Below are positions 52,330-63,124 of a stretch of DNA of 64,000 bases, one piece after another; the first letter of the stretch is position 1, and each line of letters opens with the position of its first letter. The DNA comes from Macrosoma leucophasiata (Eukaryota > Arthropoda > Insecta > Lepidoptera > Hedylidae). The position numbers were made by a program, and so were the translations under genes. The notes under the pieces were generated by a model. That model was not told the origin of the DNA and ran no database searches. It saw nothing but the letters and a program-made list of their open reading frames with translations. The stretch is from assembly GCA_036365455.1 (NCBI GenBank), contig JAWQUS010000027.1, positions 17,968,501-18,032,500 on the forward strand, written 5' to 3'.

Positions 52330-52876
52330 GTATATTCATAATTTCAGCCAAAAGACGTCCACTGCTGAACAAAGGCCTCCCCCAAAGAATGCCACAACGA
52401 ACGGTCCTGGGCCGCCCTCATCCAGCGATTGCCCGCGACCTTCACCAGGTCGTCGGTCCATCTTGTGGGAGGCCGTGTCCACACTTCGCTTTCCGGTACG
52501 CGGTCGCCACTCGAGAACTGCTCTGCCCCACCGGCCGTCAGTTCGTCGAGCTATGTGCCCTGCCCACTGCCACTTGAGTCTCGCTATTCGGTGAGCTATG
52601 TCGGTAACTTTGGTTCTCATGCGGATCTCCTCAGATTTGATTCGATCTCGCAGATAAACTCCAAGCATAGCTCTCTCCATTGCTCTCTGAGTGACCTTGA
52701 GCCTTCTTATGAGGCCCATAGTGAGCGACCACGTTTCTGTCCCATAAGTTATCACTGGCAACATACACTGGTCAAAGACCTTTTTCTTGAGACACTGCGG
52801 TAAGTCGGACGAGAAGATGTACCGTAGCTTCCCGAACGCTGCCCAACCGAGTTGGATTCGGCGATTGACCTCCTCT
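52330..52876 (-). pseudogene. RTE-type LINE reverse transcriptase C-terminus
   Basis: Minus strand: RRIQLGWAAFGKLRYIF, CMLPVITYGTETWSLT, RAMERAMLGVYLRDRIKSEE, KWQWAGHIARRTDGRWG, VLEWRPRTGKRSV. This is the characteristic C-terminal part of insect RTE LINEs. After KRSV the frame is broken (frameshifts where a GRPP-TRW-D motif would follow). The 3' tip is the inverted GCCTTTGTTCAGCAGTGG and TTTTGGCTGA near 52350. 5' truncated at about 52876. Confidence 0.9.
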
Positions 52877-53784
52877 GTATATTAAATAGGTATTATAAGC
52901 TAATGATAATCTTCTTAATAGAGTATAATGAAAATCATGTTTCATCATTATTTTTGAAACAAAACTCAGAATTTAACAATTTGAAAAATATATTAAAGAT
53001 GTTGCAAGACGGGCCAAAATTAATACACTTTCTCAGAAATGGAGGAAATGCAATTCTAATAATTAATTATTGTTTTTGACCATCAAACCTTTATGTTTTA
53101 AACATTGTTGTAAGTTTTTTTCCCATTATTCATATAGTGCACAAAACCTAGCCACTATATGAATATAATCCAATATAGTCAAATTTTTTTATCATCTCCT
53201 TTTTCACACTCTCTCTCTATCTGTCTGCTTTGATAGAATAATGTGTTTGAATTTAAATGTGTCTAATATTAAGACAATCAAATATTGATCGCATAAGTAA
53301 GTTCGCTCATCAACAAACTTAAGTTGTGATTCAATCAGTGTAGTAAACCCCTAAACGTACATTTCATGGCTACAAGCTTGTATGCGAATTTAATTTGGTA
53401 AGTTATGGACTAACAGGGGTTAGAACCTCGAATAGAAACTTAGCGACAAGAAACTAGTCGAATGTATAGCTTTTCTAACGCTCGCTACCCATCAGAGTTC
53501 TTAACTCTTAAAATGAAATTACAGTGTTTCCAAGATGAAATAATCGTAAATTTAACAAAAAATAGAGTGTCACTAGCAAAAATAGCGGTCCAAAGCATAT
53601 ATTGGCCACATCTAGATGTTGCGACCATTTATTTTGCCACAAAAATGGTCGCGTATCCAAAAATTACAGTACATTTAGTACAAGTACATTTATATATTTT
53701 TATATTATGACCTTTATATTGATGACTTTTCATATAAAATTACAAGTTTTTCTTATTCCTACTGCCTATATTATACCTAATGTA
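52877..53784. other. no feature recognised
   Basis: AT-rich; two overlapping plus frames (52852-53079, 53462-53710) have no known family. Confidence 0.45.
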
Positions 53785-53922
53785 AGTTTGTTTGTTACAC
53801 TTTCACTACTTAACCAATCATCATGAAACTTTGTACACATATTCTTGGAAGTTTTAAAAGTAACATTTTATTAAAAGAAAAAAGTACATGGGGACAAAGT
53901 CGTGGGCAAAAGCTAGTTTTCT
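53785..53922 (-). mobile_element. retroposon-like repeat
   Basis: TTTGTTTGTTACACTTTCAC, ATCATCATGAAACTTTGTAC, then GACAAAGTCGTGGGCAAAAG-CTAGTT: the inverse of the CTAGCTGTGCCCGCGACTT-type start. Confidence 0.55.
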
Positions 53923-54165
53923 ATAAGTGAAATTATAGTGCTATTCCTATGTTTTATAATAGCTTAGTGGTAAAAGAGATCAAATTACAGTGTTTAAACC
54001 ACCATTATCTACAGTGTTGTTGGGATCACTGCTATCCATTCATAACCATATATTTAATTTCTATGTACACGAAAAAGATAATAAACAGGTCTAGTACAAG
54101 TTGGACGTGTGTCCGTGCAAAGAATGCGTCTCGGTGGACCCGCGTCTTTATGCTTTTATCTTAGG

Positions 54166-54382
54166 CACCATCGCATTACCTAATATGCTTGCCGCTAAAT
54201 GGTAGTGTTCAGCACTAGGTATCGTGTTCCGGTCAGGGGATTACCACCGTGTTATGCCTCAGGAGTGGTAACGCATCAGCATTTTGACCTTGGTCTTTGT
54301 GTGGGTGTCTATAGGCTGTAGACATCACTTAACATCAATGTGAACTGTATGCTTGTTTGCCACTTCCATTACATAAAAAAAA
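54166..54382 (-). mobile_element. family A with internal deletion
   Basis: GCACCATCGCATTACCTAAT to GCCACTTCCATTACATAAAA; about 50 bp missing around the CGGCACAGAGG region. Confidence 0.88.
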
Positions 54383-54828
54383 GCTTTTTAATCGTTGACA
54401 TGTTTTCTTGTAATTGTTCATGTTTATTTAAGATTTTAACATGTCATTTTTAATAACTTTGCCCCTGGCCGATAATTTCAAAGTTGTCCATACAACGCCA
54501 TTGTCGAAAGCACTTTGCGCCCATCGCACCCTCATTACCTAGGGAAAATTAATGAAATTTGTAACGTTGGACGTCATCCAGTCACTCGTTACAACTAATA
54601 TTTTAGCCCGTATTTGCGTAAGTTGAATGGAATTTTAGAGTCTTTAATATGCTGTTATCATGCATTGAGTTTGATTTTGGAAATTTCGAAAAATATTCTT
54701 TCAGACCTTCATTTGTTTTGACGAAAATAGATCCAGTGAGAAATCTTTTAGAAAGTGCACGGAAAGTTGTTAATATTATACAAAATGGACTACGAGCTAC
54801 CCTAGAATTTTTTCCTTCTTTAAGTATT
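54383..54828. other. no feature recognised
   Basis: Two antisense frames (54603-54881 minus, 54649-54846 plus) overlap; neither is recognisable. Confidence 0.45.
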
Positions 54829-55373
54829 GGAAGTGGCAAACAGTGATGACTGCAGCCTATAGACACAAAGACCAAGGTCAAAATGCAGATGCTTTACCAC
54901 TCCTGAGGCTTAAGGTGTTATGCCTCTGTGCCGGTAATTACAGGGCCGTACATTACCACCTGACTGGAACACGATAGTGCTGAACACTACCATTTAGCGG
55001 ATAGTATATTAGGTACTGTGCACGATTACAAACTTAAGCTTACTTAATTATTCTCTTTATTTATATTTATAAGTCTCTCTTTATATCTCACACATCGCAT
55101 TACAAATCAACTAGTAGTTACACTTACTTGAGCTCCTGCTTATCTAGAGTTAGGAGAGGCTGGTAATCTGTCATACAGGTACCCCTAGTGCAGATACCAG
55201 TCTCTCACACAGATACACCTACCCATGCTTGTAATACCTAGTTTAAGATCTGATTATGTATTTTTCTGTGTGAGAGAGAAATCAATAAACGATTTTTATT
55301 TATTTTTTTTTTTTTTACTGTGGTGGTGACTACGCCCACGAGCTCCGCCACTGGAGCTCTTCCACCAGTAAAA
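54829..55373 (+). mobile_element. family A split by an insertion
   Basis: Proximal part 54829-55016 ends TAGTATATTAGGTA. Distal part resumes at about 55318 with TGTGGTGGTGACTACGCCC and ends CTCTTCCACCAGTAAAAAT. The two parts together make one nearly complete element with some loss near the start. Confidence 0.85.
55017..55317 (-). mobile_element. about 300-bp insert inside family A, unclassified
   Basis: Unrelated to other repeats here. Contains CCAGTCTCTCACACAGATAC and its near-complement TTTTTCTGTGTGAGAGAG. The right side is TTTATTTATTTTTTTTTTTT, which looks like a tail; orientation is uncertain. Confidence 0.5.
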
Positions 55374-55378
55374 ATGGT

Positions 55379-55460
55379 GATGTGCCTGGAGATATCAAAA
55401 GGCTCAAATGCATTACCCATTTACTTTTACCTACTCATTCGAGGAAGACAGGCGTAAGCT
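55379..55460 (+). mobile_element. SINE-B scrap
   Basis: TGATGTGCCTGGAGATATCA, AAAGGCTC, TTTACCTACTCATTCGAGG, ACAGGCGTAAGCTAC. Confidence 0.55.
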
Positions 55461-55515
55461 ACTTTTACGTTTGTGAATATTTTAATATATGTATACAGTA
55501 CTCAACAATTAATAA

Positions 55516-55668
55516 TGCACATCGAGCCTACGAAAGAGACGATCGGCTCGTTTCGACTTCGTCGAGCGTTATCTCTGCTGCACACTGCCTACGTAAGCAC
55601 TGACAGTCCGGTATTGGTCAAAACTTGATTAAAATGGTCGACAAACGTCAAATAGGTACGGTGCGAAG
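55516..55668 (+). repeat. unclassified repeat family E, best copy
   Basis: CACATCGAGCCTACGAAAGA, GTTATCTCTGCTGCACACTG, GTCCGGTATTGGTCAAAACT, TTAAAATGGTCGACAAACG. Confidence 0.65.
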
Positions 55669-56034
55669 TAGCCTGGGCTGCGAAGGCTACTTTTACGTTT
55701 GTGAATATTAAATACCTATTAGTAAAAAACAAAAACAAGTAACTCACAATTTGATCTTTGATTGATGACTAATCGTTTGAAGTAGGCTTACGCGATCAAT
55801 GTAAACGTGGGCGAAAGCTCATCTTAATAATGGATTGAAATTCAAAAGCATTTGTTGCTAAAAACTAGACGAAGTTTAATTTTTTCGGAAATCGGAGATA
55901 AATCATTTTTCTTCGTGGTTTTAACATCACTTACAGTACATAATTACCAAAAAGAAACGGTGTATAAAGAGATATTATATTATTTTAGGTGTCGGTACTT
56001 AATGATTATGGCATAACAATATCCTTTCATAATG
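55669..56034. other. no feature recognised
   Basis: No recognisable content. Confidence 0.5.
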
Positions 56035-56160
56035 ACACATAGCCCTGTTGTCGACATTTTTGGTGAAGGCTTTTGTCCAGCGTGTGTCCAGCGCAGTGGA
56101 CATTATTTGGCTGAAGTAACAGCCAAATAACGCCCACTTCTGGACAAAAGATGATGATGA
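56035..56160. mobile_element. two RTE-like 3' tips, inverted
   Basis: GGCTTTTGTCCAGCGTGTG, CAGTGGACATTATTTGGCTG (plus), then AACAGCCAAATAACGCCCAC and ATGATGATGATAAT. Confidence 0.5.
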
Positions 56161-56479
56161 TAATAACTGTTTGGTGCCGTTGATGAGCGCGATATTAAAA
56201 TCGGCCTTTCTTTTCAATGTTATCAAACAGTGCTCGGTGTTTTTAGGCAGGTAATCTAGGTTAGGTAACTAAAAATCAACAGAAACTTCGTAATGTATTA
56301 TTGAGTTTGGAAACAGTACCAATATTGTGATTGCTTTAGTTCGGTTGTGACTTCCTGTACAAACTTCGCGAAAATAATCAAAATGAAATTACTGTTTGGT
56401 TGTATTTCTGTAGTGAACTAAATTTTGTTTGGAAATTTTTTGGTATGGAATATGGATATTGTTTTTTTTTCTTTTTTTT
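56161..56479. other. no feature recognised
   Basis: No recognisable content. Confidence 0.5.
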
Positions 56480-56643
56480 ATGTTACGGAAGTGGCAAACA
56501 AGCATGCAGTTCACATTGATGTTAAGTGATGACTGCAGCCTATAGACACCCACACAAAGACCGAGGTCAAAATGCAGATGCGTTATCACTCGTGAGGCCT
56601 AAGGTGTTATGCCTCTGTGCCGGAAATTACAGGGCCGTACATG
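56480..56643 (+). mobile_element. family A, cut at a mariner end
   Basis: TATGTTACGGAAGTGGCAAA to AATTACAGGGCCGTACAT, then direct switch to mariner sequence. Confidence 0.9.
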
Positions 56644-56777
56644 ACCCTACCTACAAGATGGCAAAAGGTTATCGAACAAAATGGTACATACATACTTTAG
56701 TTAAATTTAAATAAACTATATTAAAAAATGTTTTGAATTATCTTAAAAAATGCGAAGAAACTTTTTCCCCAACCTAT
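56644..56777 (+). mobile_element. mariner 3' end, solo fragment
   Basis: CCCTACCTACAAGATGGCAA, AGGTTATCGAACAAAATGG to AACTTTTTCCCCAACC, followed by TA. Aligns with 36826-36958 with few differences, so it is the last about 130 bp of the same mariner family. The 5' 90% is missing. Confidence 0.92.
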
Positions 56778-56847
56778 ATACGATTGACCTTAGGAAGAAG
56801 ATTTGGGCTTATTTCGGCTATGTAGTAGCATTATCTGTTTCGCACTT

Positions 56848-56935
56848 TACCTATATGATTGTTGCCGACCATTTTGATCAAGTTTTGACCAATGCCGGAC
56901 TATCTGTCATCATTCATAGAATCTCAGTTTGTTAG
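56848..56935 (-). repeat. unclassified repeat family E fragment
   Basis: GACCATTTTGATCAAGTTTTG, ACCAATGCCGGACTATCTGTC, matching 55595-55650 inverted. Confidence 0.6.
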
Positions 56936-57125
56936 CGACCACTGAAGCTGAAAGCGACCAAAAAGTCGGGTTAGTTTTAAACATTATGATGAGTTTGACA
57001 TATTGTTGTCGGATAAACCGCCTCTAAATAAACGAGATTAAAAAAAAAAACATTATTTTAGTATATAAATTTGTACAAATAGTTTTATTTCATTGAATAT
57101 AACTCGTGAAAACCTAAGAACATAT
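56936..57125 (+). mobile_element. Penelope-like end, decayed
   Basis: CTGAAGCTGAAAGCGACCAA-AAAGTCGGG, then TTTTATTTCATTGAATATAA and CTCGTGAAAACCTAAGAACA. Same order as 8838-8955 with a different middle. Confidence 0.65.
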
Positions 57126-58166
57126 TATATCATTGCGAGATGTGATAAAGTTGAAATATTCTCATATACCTGTTGAAAAGACAAGGCATGCAACCCTAAA
57201 AGTCAACAGAACTGGCGTGAAAATCAATCTCAATATATCAAACCTGCTTATTGGACGTCTTATGAATAAATGGCTTCTACAATTTCTGTAAAAGCGAAGG
57301 AAATATTGCAGCGTTTTTAAAACTTGGTTATATATTGGTGCCAGACATTTCCCTAATGCACAATTTCTCCCTACATGTTTCTACATTAGTTCAAATTTGT
57401 TGCATATGTTGTTCTAAATAAAATAATGAAAGCTATGCAACAAAATATTGGGTAAACACATGTTGTTTGTTTAATGATTTAGCATATATTAAAATGGGTT
57501 GCTGGAAAAACTTTAACTAGCCAATTATATAAAAAATGACGAGAATGTAAAGTAACAAAACATTGGTCAAAACCAGAGTTACCAAAATTATCCAAAGGCA
57601 AAAAAAATAAAAGCTATTTCGGTGTTATTCATCCCTTGTTCAGATGTAGTAGGTAATCCTTTTTTAAATCACTGGAACTTATGTATTCTGGTCGAGCAAG
57701 TGAAATATTGCATCGTTAATGTTGGAAATTACCTAAGAATTGTTTCTTGATGCAATTTAACCAAATTAAATTAGATTGAATATTCCCATAAAGGTCCCAA
57801 AAATATTTGGCTAAAAAATTTGACATTAGAATTTTTTTATCTAATTTTGATTTGGAAAACTGTCACATATTATACAATGACATTTCTCAGCGTGATAATT
57901 ATGTAGTACCTATTATCGTCCCACAGATGTTTCACATCCAGCCATTGGATACTATCTGCAGCCACGTAGATAAACTAAGGTTGTAAGACGTAGTTCACAT
58001 GCAGAATAAAGTTGTGGTACTTAAATGACATGAATTCTATTTCTAACCAATGCCCAGTGCATTGGCTTAGGGCGGAAAACTTTGCAATGCTACAGTGGAA
58101 TTAATAAGCGAATAAGTCAACAATAAACATGGCTTTTTTTTTTTAATTTCATCCTTTTAACTCTAG
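57126..58166. other. no feature recognised
   Basis: AT-rich kilobase with no frame of note and no repeat match. Confidence 0.5.
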
Positions 58167-58174
58167 CAAAGTTC

Positions 58175-58440
58175 CATAGAGCAACACCGGAAGGGAGAAG
58201 CCATATGCAGGCTTTCCCCTCTGACAAAGTACAAGACCAAATGGTCCTACGCCTGTCGCCCAGATATTTAAATGTGTGCGTGAAATTGTTTCTGTATTTT
58301 GTTAAAGTCAAGGTGTGAGTTTATTAGTAATAGACGATTTCTGTAGTGTGCGTGTGTATCGCACGCATTTTGCATCTGTAATACACGCTATGGCTACTCC
58401 CCTCCGGTCCGCCGCGACCGGTGGGCCGCGTTGCTCTATG
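58175..58440 (+). mobile_element. hAT MITE-1 with perfect 8-bp duplication
   Basis: 266 bp. CATAGAGCAACACCGG to GCGTTGCTCTATG, flanked by CAAAGTTC at 58167-58174 and 58441-58448. Confidence 0.95.
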
Positions 58441-58691
58441 CAAAGTTCTGATATGTTAAATACTAGCTCAAGATGATGAATGGTTCAGAACTTTGTGCGA
58501 TTCACAACAATAGATTGACATTATGCGAGTAGGTCCGGAAGATTAATAGTCCGCAAGTCTGTGCGTTACAATGACATTAACTTTGAAAAGTTGCGAGGCA
58601 CTACCAATTTCCAGTATTGAACATCTATGCAGTCGATCAAAATAATTTACTTTGTTTAGTTTATATTAAAAGGTTTCTATTGCTTCTACTT

Positions 58692-58972
58692 GTGGTAGAG
58701 CTCCAGTGACGGAGCTCGCGGGCGTAGGCACCACCGCATTACCTAATATACTTGCCGCTAAATGGTAGTGTTCAGCACTATCGTGTTCGGGATAGGTGGT
58801 AATATACGGCCCTGTAATAACCGGCACAGAGGCATAACACCTTAAACCTCAGGAGTGGTAACGCATCTGCATTTTGGCCTCTGGTTTATCTGTGGGTGTC
58901 TATAGGCTGCAGTCATAACGTAACATCAATGTAAGCTGCATACTTGTTTGCCACTTTCATAAAATAAAAAAA
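58692..58972 (-). mobile_element. family A retroposon, full length
   Basis: GTGGTAGAGCTCCAGTGACG to CACTTTCATAAAATAAAAAA. Confidence 0.93.
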
Positions 58973-59085
58973 CGCACACATTTAAACATCTAGGCGACAG
59001 GTATGGGCCCATTTGGGCTGGTACTTTGACAGAGGGGAAAGCCTGTATATGGCTACTCTCCTCCGGTGCTCCGCTTTGCAACAAA
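58973..59085 (-). mobile_element. hAT MITE-1 fragment
   Basis: CGCACACATTTAAACATCTA, GGCGACAGGTATGGGCCC, CTTTGACAGAGGGGAAAGCC, CTCCTCCGGTG. It starts exactly where the family A tail stops. Confidence 0.85.
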
Positions 59086-59391
59086 ATAACAAATTATCTC
59101 AATGATTTATAATTACAAAATTATTTTGGTCTTCACCGTGACCGATGAAAACATTTGTTAATTTCCTTAATCCCTCAGTGGGGTTAGAAGGGTAACCTGA
59201 TCGTGGTCAGCCTGCAAAAGTTTGTAAACAGTTCGATTAAAAGGGTCGAAGTTTCTGGAATTCAAACCCAAATGCGTGTTTGAGAACTTGGAAAGGTTCA
59301 TACATTTGTTATCTGAATTCATTAATTCTACTATGTTTTTTAAGGTATTTTTTATATAATGTACAAGGCATGCCAGATTAATTATTTATTA
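59086..59391. other. no feature recognised
   Basis: No recognisable content. Confidence 0.5.
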
Positions 59392-59716
59392 ATTACTAGC
59401 TGTCCCCGCGACTACGTCCGCGTGAGAATTTATGATTGTTCAGTATCTACTCGGACGAAGTCGTAGGCGAAGCTAGTATAAAAGTAGCCTAAGTTACTCC
59501 TTATTACATCAGCTATCTGCCAATGAAAGTCCCGTCAAAATCGGTAAAGCCGTTCCCAAGATTAGCCCTGCCAAACAGACAGACAGACAGACAAAAATTG
59601 TAAAATGTTGTTTTGGTATAAGTAAGTACCGTATACATACTCGTATTATGCATTTAGTAAAAAGCGGTTATTTTAATATTACAAACAGACACTCCAATTT
59701 TATTTATTAGTATAGA
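59392..59716 (+). mobile_element. retroposon-like repeat, compact copy
   Basis: ATTACTAGCTGTCCCCGCGA, GTAGCCTAAGTTACTCCTTA, AGTCCCGTCAAAATCGGTAA, then ACAGACACTCCAATTTTAT and TTAGTATAGAT. Confidence 0.75.
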
Positions 59717-59768
59717 TTCATTGCTTATGTCCATGTTGAATATGAATAGGTACATTGGAATATAGCAC

Positions 59769-60425
59769 CTTTTGAATTGCAGTGGCATATCTCAAAAAAT
59801 TAAGAAAATTACTTTTATACATGAAACGACTTAAAAAACATATAATCTTTTATTTTTTAAAGAAAATGGAAAGAAAAATTTGACTTCAGGCGAGACTCGA
59901 ACTCGCGGCCTACTGGGAATCTAGTCCAGCCGCTCTTCCAATTGAGCTACTGAAGTCCTGCCCGATTTGTCAAATCTTTCCTTCACATCTATTGCATTGC
60001 TTTATGGTACTTCTTTACGATATTCAATAAACTGAAAAGTCTATTATATCGGTTGCCTAACTAGCATAGTTGGTAATAGATGGCGCTGCTGCTACCATAA
60101 AGCAATGCAAGAGATGTGAAGGAAAGATTTGACAAATCGGGCAGGACTTCAGTAGCTCAATTGGAAGAGCGGCTGGACTAGATTCCCAGTAGGCCGCAAG
60201 TTCGAGTCTCGCCTGAAGTAAAATTTTTCTTTCCATTTTTCTTTAAAAAATAAAATATTTTTCACAAGCATGTGTTGATGCGAAATAATATAAAAACAAA
60301 CATATAATCTATCAAATTGCGGAATAATTTATAAACAATTTGATAGATTACATATTTTGAAATCGTTTGGTGCATAAAAGTCATATTCTTATTTTTTGAG
60401 ATATACCATTTCAATTCTAAAGGTG
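59769..60425. mobile_element. large foldback, family D, about 650 bp
   Basis: Outermost arms 59769-59848 and 60352-60425 are diverged reverse complements (TGGCATATCTCAAAAAAT versus ATTTTTTGAGATATACCA; CATATAATCT versus its relative). Inside are two inverted tRNA-like sequences (59880-59957 and 60152-60222), and AACTAGCATAGTTGGTAATA near the centre. One inner arm lacks the GTAGCAGTAGCGCC block. Confidence 0.8.
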
Positions 60426-60727
60426 CGATGTGTTGATAAAGATTACACATAAATAATTATAAAGGTGATTCGTATTGAGGGAGATCCAAAAATGTGTGGA
60501 AGCATTTTTATGTGTTTCTTGATATCCCATGTTTAGCCCCGTATACTGAAAGGTAGGAAATAAGAGGTGGTGGTTCGTGTTTTTATAATTTCGCCAAAGT
60601 ATTTAAAAACCTGACTGTGTCTAGAAATCCTATAATTATAAAACGTCGTCCGCGTGTACTTAAAAACTTCCTAAAGAACTTCTGAACGAGATAAAAAGTG
60701 TCTTATATGTTACAGCCATAATTAAAA
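60426..60727. other. no feature recognised
   Basis: No recognisable content. Confidence 0.5.
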
Positions 60728-60990
60728 ACATCTGACTGCCTCGGTAGCCTAGTGGTAGCAGTCCACTTCTATTACGCTGAGGTCCTCGGTTCGATTCCCG
60801 GGTCCCCTACCCGGGAATTGAACCCAGGACCTCAGCCAGTTATCAGAGATAATGGTGTAAAGTCCTTTATCTCTGGTTCTATTGGGATTTTTCCATTTGT
60901 GGGTGTTTGCAAGTTTGCATGTATGCTTGAATGCATGTATTTACCTCTGCCTATCCCTTCGGGGATTACAGGCGAGAAGTAAAGACCAAC
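60728..60990 (+). mobile_element. SINE-B with a local inverted head
   Basis: GACTGCCTCGGTAGCCTAGT, GGTTCGATTCCCGGGTCCCC, immediately followed by its complement TACCCGGGAATTGAACCC-AGGACCT, then the body and end. Confidence 0.88.
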
Positions 60991-61295
60991 GTAACGTAAC
61001 TTCACGCCTGTAATCCCCGAAGCGGTAAATGCATGCATTCAAGCATACATGCAAACACCCACGATTCGCCTGTTACGTTTTTGGCCCATGTAACAGGTGG
61101 CGAGCCTGTTGACATCTCCGGGCACATTACCAAACTTCAAGGTACTGGGAAATTTCCAGAAAATGGAAAAATCCCAATAGAACCAGAGATAATGGACTTT
61201 ACACCATCATCTCTGATAACCCCCTACCCGGGAATCGAACCCAGGACCTCAGCGTAGTAGTAGTGGCCTGCTACCACTAGGCTACCGAGGCAGTT
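60991..61295 (-). mobile_element. SINE-B, full length
   Basis: CGTAACTTCACGCCTGTAAT to CCACTAGGCTACCGAGGCAG. Box B complement CGGGAATCGAACCCAGG is intact. Confidence 0.93.
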
Positions 61296-61368
61296 ATGCT
61301 TGAATGCATATATTTACCTCTGCCTACCCCTTCGGCGATTACAGGCGAGAAGTTACGACCAACAAACC
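61296..61368 (+). mobile_element. SINE-B end fragment
   Basis: ATGCTTGAATGCATATATTT to GATTACAGGCGAGAAGTTAC, joined directly to the head of the preceding inverted copy. Confidence 0.88.
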
Positions 61369-61374
61369 AGATAT

Positions 61375-61492
61375 TTCTGATGACAAGAAATATCTGTAGG
61401 CCTTACAAATATTTGTTCGGGTACGGGTATCGAACCCGAGAGCGTCGACTCAAACTCGGTCGTCACACACCGCGGGACCAATTGACTCGTAT
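61375..61492 (-). mobile_element. SINE-C head fragment
   Basis: AAATATCTGTAGGCCTTACA, GGGTATCGAACCCGAGAG, CGTCACACACCGCGGGACCA. Confidence 0.8.
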
Positions 61493-61965
61493 ATAAATCA
61501 GGTATTTTTATATTTTTTCACCTGGAATAAATATGAATATCTGATATAAATGCCACTAGATAGATCAACGCGTTCATGACAAAAAATGTCGAGATAAGAT
61601 GAATAGGCATGCGGAAAACAGACTGACCTTCAAAGGTCTCTTTTTGGCTTTAGAGGTACGGAGCTCTAAAAAATGTAAATCACAGAAATATAATTATGAG
61701 CTGCCACCAAACGCCGCGTATCTATAAATAAAAATGGAATTGAATGTGATATTTTGAGGATTCTAACCAATAATAATAATTGCTCTTGGCAACCTTTGAC
61801 AGTGAAGCCAAATTCAGTGCGAATTCTTATTTAGCTAACAAGGTAAGCAAGTATTATTATTGGGTATCGATTTGATAACGCTTTTGTTTTCATTTCACAA
61901 TTACCATTTGAACTCGCTGTGATGTAAATTTGTTAGTATTCATTTTTTTTTTTTTTAATTTAAAT
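61493..61965. other. no feature recognised
   Basis: No recognisable content. Confidence 0.5.
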
Positions 61966-62240
61966 GAAGTGGCTAACAATCATGCAGTTCACATTGATGT
62001 TAAGTGATGACTGCAGCCTATAGACACCCAAACAAAGACCGAGGTCAAAATGCAGATGCGTTACCACTCCTGAGGCCTAAGGTGTTATGCCTCTGTGCCG
62101 GAAATTGCAGGGCCGTACATTACCACCTGATCGGAACACGATAGTGCTAAACACTACCATTTAGCGGCAAGTATATTAGGTAATGCGGTGGTGCCTACGC
62201 CCGCGAGCTCCGTCACTGGAGCTCTACCACCAGTAAATCA
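61966..62240 (+). mobile_element. family A retroposon, full length
   Basis: AATGAAGTGGCTAACAATCA to GGAGCTCTACCACCAGTAAA. Confidence 0.94.
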
Positions 62241-62311
62241 TTCATCTCGTAACTCAATTGAAAGCTAACGAAGAAATGTCAGATCAATCAGTTGATGGGT
62301 GAATATCTTAC

Positions 62312-62376
62312 GTAACTTCACGCCTGTAATCCCCGAAGGGGTAGGCAGAGGTAAATGCATGCATTCAAGCATAAAT
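62312..62376 (-). mobile_element. SINE-B end fragment
   Basis: CGTAACTTCACGCCTGTAAT to GCATTCAAGCATAAATG; then TGAATATCTCTTATATAAAA twice in tandem. Confidence 0.88.
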
Positions 62377-62666
62377 GAATATCTCTTATATAAAATATGA
62401 ATATCTCTTATATAAAATATGAATATTATATTAATATTTAGATTTTTGAATGCGATATTTGATTAAAATTAATGCTTTACATTCTTAAGAAAATCATTAC
62501 GGCTTTTCATAGGTATAGCATATGGTTCGGAGCATAGAGAAGTCAAACGAAGTAATCACTTTCTATGTCTTATACCCATTACATTACTTCTTCATAAAAA
62601 TAAATTGAACACGTTTTTAATTGACCAAATAGGTCGAGTTCTGTCCGATGGTGTGGTCAAAAGTTT

Positions 62667-62962
62667 TTACTGGTGGTAGAGCTCCAGTGACGGAGCTCGC
62701 GGGCGTAGGCACCACCGCATTACCTAATATACCTACTTGCCGCTAAATGGTAGTGTTCAGTACTATCGTGTTCCGGTCAGGTGGTATTGTACGGCTCTGT
62801 AATTTCCGGCACAGAGGCATAACACCTAATGCCTTAGGAATGGCAGCGCATCTGCATTTTGACCCCTGGTCATTGTGTGGGTGTCTATAGGCTGCAGTCA
62901 TCACTTAACATCAATGTGAACTGCAGGCTTGTTTGCCACTTTTATTACGTAAAAAAAAAAAA
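62667..62962 (-). mobile_element. family A retroposon, full length
   Basis: TTACTGGTGGTAGAGCTCCA to GCCACTTTTATTACGTAAAA with an 11-A tail. Confidence 0.95.
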
Positions 62963-63124
62963 GAATGATGAAGGTAGACGAGGCACGAGAGGTATGTCAG
63001 GACCGGGATATCTGGCGCTCTACACTCTCTGCCTACCCCGTTAGGGACCTGGCGTGAAGATACATACATACGTACGTTCTTAATTGTACAAGCGTTACAA
63101 TGGAGCATACGTAAGATGGAACAT

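Noticed and set aside
52268..52803. Plus-strand frames of 60-124 residues.
   Set aside because: Antisense shadows of the RTE reverse transcriptase fragment on the minus strand.
60145..60225. Functional tRNA gene within the foldback.
   Set aside because: Present in mirrored pairs with the same flanks in three loci and with mutations in arms; better read as repeat-borne.
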